Positions 61,441 to 64,000 of a stretch of 64,000 bases of DNA are shown one piece after another (the first letter of the stretch is position 1; each line of letters begins with the position of its first letter). The notes below the pieces were generated by a model. That model saw nothing but the letters and a program-made list of their open reading frames with translations. It searched no databases and was not told the DNA's origin. This DNA comes from Acanthopleura granulata (taxonomy: Eukaryota; Mollusca; Polyplacophora; Chitonida; Chitonidae). The stretch is taken from contig JABBOT010000002.1 of the NCBI GenBank assembly GCA_016165875.1, positions 38,343,868-38,407,867 on the forward strand. Direction: 5' to 3'. The position numbers were made by a program, and so were the translations under genes.

Positions 61441-62639
61441 AACATAACAATGTATATAATTTTTAAATATTATAATCTTATCTTGTGGCTCTTTACGCTT
61501 AACAGGCAACTGGCCTACCACCAATCATCGCAGCGTGCATTCACCGATTCAGCAATTAACAACCCACATGAAAAAAAGCAGTCAGTAAAATTCCTGCTTA
61601 AAAATTTATGTGCATGTATGAGGTATTTGGAACTCTGCTAACAAAATCTTTCATCGCTTGATGGATACAGAAATAAATATTCCAGTCAACATGAATATTT
61701 ATCTCTTTAGTTTTTACTGTTTGGAAAAGTTTTTTTTATCGCTAGATGTGCATGCTCACAGTCCGTATACCTAAGCAATTCAACTCATCCAAACTTTCCT
61801 ACAACATGTCTTGAGTAACATTAAATGTAACAGATTTATACACAGCGTTTAGCTGAATATGAAGGAAACACACACGTTAAAACCTTACCACTCAGTTCTA
61901 TCTTGAAAGATTGCATTCTTTTTATTTATTTTTTGCTAAACTACTCTTTACATGTACGCGATAAACATAACGTCCGTAATATAATCTGGGTCTAATTTAG
62001 GGAGAATTTTCAGACAGAGTACAAGCTAAATCTCTAGAAGTGATAAAGAATTCAAACCCGTAAAACGTTTCACTGTTAAATCTAACATAGAATTCCAGTG
62101 TAAACCACATATATGATATCATTATCTGATGTAGGTTATCATTACTAGAAGTGTATACAGTTACATTGAAAAAAAGTGTTGGCCATAAAACTGTCATTAG
62201 CTTTGCTGCAAAATTGCACCATCATCTTTGCATGTGTATATCCTCTTTCTTTTCCTGCATGTCCTTAATCTGAACACTATGTGAGTGGCCTGTAATCCAT
62301 CACAGTCACATGAACAATTACATTAGCCAACCATGTCGCTGTTGATTACAGCAATAAACACGCACATTGGCTATAGAGTCAGACCTTTTAGCCTGCAAAC
62401 GATGTATAGGCCTACTGGTATCTACCCCAACACAGCTCCTAAGATATCTGAGTTGGGCCATAACTAGAGGTATCCTCTCCTCCACGCTTAGATAAAAAAA
62501 AACTCCTTCATTTACTTCCGTTTCGCCAAATATGACACATTCTCACCCGTTTATTATTTTTTTCACCTCTTTTTCCTATTATAAACATAACTTAGTCTGC
62601 ACATGGGTAATGTTTCACGGAACATTCAATAAGATTCTA

Positions 62640-63050
62640 GGCGATGCCTTTTGAAGCTCGGGGTGGCGAGATTCTCTCGCTGACAAACATCAATGGTCCT
62701 ATTTCATCCAATCTCGATCCAATGAGGGTCACTCACACATACTACATATCAACCGACTTTTGCCAATAACTGATCCCCTGATTGATCATCTTCTGAGTTG
62801 TCAGCCAACAGGAATAATCCACCATGTAGGACAAGAGAAGGAAAGCATGTTGCGCCAGACAGCAACTTCTGAGAAATGGCACAAGGACAAAGCCTCAGTT
62901 GTCAGGCTTCAGGGACAATGGCGGCCACAATGACGACTGGGGGGCGGGCAGTCAGTCTGGGAATTCGATACCACCGTTGCCAATGAACTAGGACCAGGTA
63001 CTGGCCCTCTTTGAACATACATCTTCAGTCTGGCCGGGATTCGTTAAGCT
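62640..63050. other. GC-richer non-coding patch
   Basis: Base composition and complexity rise against the AT-rich surroundings, with motifs such as ACAATGGCGG, ATTGATCATC and GGGGGGCGGGC. No open frame or splice signal explains it. A regulatory element is possible but untested. Confidence 0.3.
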
Positions 63051-64000
63051 TATTGCTTTATAATATGATAAAGGACGAAGACGTTATCGGCTTCCAGTCT
63101 TACGGTTTAGAAAGTAAGAACATTACACAGCATACAGGACAGGTGTAATCACCTATTCTTATTGCTTGTTTATACAGCGATGTTGCCAATAACCCTCTTA
63201 ATTGTGGACCATTTATCCGTGTAGTCATCGCTGAACCAATTATAAAATACTAGCCAACTTTTAATTCTTTAATGATAATAAAAACAAAACAGGACAAAGG
63301 GAAATAAACATCAACAGGAAAAATAATCACAAAAACACAAAAAAGATAGTTAAAAGAAATTACAGATACATAACACTCTTTTGTGCATGTCGCTGGTGTA
63401 TCCTGTTTACGATTTCCAATTTCATGGCATAGTTTTTCTGCTTGTTTGTTTCTTTGCTAGATCAACTTCGTTAAATAGACTTTAAAATAGATATAAAAAG
63501 CTTACATCGGAGCTAAAACACTTTGAGAGTTGCACGTCATTTTTATAACCCGCATTGGTTTTAAAATTCTGTGTATTTTTGCTGGACTGTTTTATTTTTT
63601 ATTTATTTTTTAGTACATATAATTAAAAAAAATAATCAGAAAACGCTGATGAATTAATACTTCCCGACAACATATACCTTCATTAAAAGACGAAGAAGAA
63701 TCATAGAATTATTAACGCTAACCATTTGTGGCCAAAATTAAATAATTTGTTCCGTTCCTGGAATGGAATTTGACTATTCTACAAAGCTCGTAGAGGTATG
63801 ATTCACGACATAACGTTCTCAACTACAGATTTTCCTTACATGCAGTTGGTATTTACTTATGTTACATAAAAAAATTAAATGTACCATGTTTTATCAGCAT
63901 TCGTGTTCTAGCAATATCATATCTAGGACATTCTTTTTCTGCCATTCCTAACCAGATTATATACGCCTGCAAACGTGTACCATAGCAAAAAAACTACTTT

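Larger units (their letters stand above)
43100..64000. other. Gene-poor region, 21 kb
   Basis: No protein-coding exon could be supported on either strand. The DNA is AT-rich with short, featureless frames. It holds SINE fragments, minisatellites, hairpins and one GC-richer patch (62640-63050). The proximal few kb may include regulatory DNA of the Notch-ligand-like gene: there is a TATAAAAA on the minus strand at 43496-43489, about 400 bases before its ATG. Confidence 0.6.

Overview
This window is nuclear DNA from an animal. It holds intron-rich protein genes with GT/AG splice sites, tRNA-derived SINEs, minisatellites and a decayed Tc1/mariner transposase. The AT-rich base composition and SINE-laden intergenic DNA suggest a lophotrochozoan invertebrate (mollusc or brachiopod). 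That placement is inference; nothing here identifies the species.

Four protein genes can be supported. (1) At 1252-2661 (+) is an intronless ankyrin-repeat protein of 469 aa with a basic C-terminal tail. (2) At 9341-15986 (-) is serine hydroxymethyltransferase: seven coding exons join in phase to 469 aa. A TATA/CCAAT promoter and a short leader exon lie near 20.2-20.3 kb. (3) At 21460-28595 (-) is CLUAP1/IFT38, a ciliary intraflagellar-transport protein: twelve exons join to 431 aa. (4) At 32815-43090 (-) is a type I membrane protein with the plan of a Notch ligand. Ten exons join to 1230 aa: signal peptide, MNNL-like N-terminus, the first half of a DSL module, 21 EGF repeats, an unassigned juxtamembrane region, one transmembrane helix and a 70-residue tail. 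All exon joins were worked out by eye from splice sites and reading phase.

The rest is intergenic or intronic. It contains at least a dozen copies or fragments of one SINE family, several minisatellites (35, 39, 48, 56 bp and others), three long imperfect inverted repeats and a G-rich tract. From 43.1 kb to 64.0 kb I see no coding gene.

The genes do not form a functional cluster: one-carbon metabolism, cilium assembly and cell-cell signalling are simply neighbours. I found no unmistakable new system. The most interesting items are a degenerate array in CLUAP1 intron 3 built from copies of that gene's own exon 3 splice-donor junction; the half-DSL Notch-ligand-like protein with a recently homogenised 114-bp EGF array; a predicted in-frame upstream ORF in the SHMT leader; and an 84-nt near-perfect hairpin at 54.5 kb.
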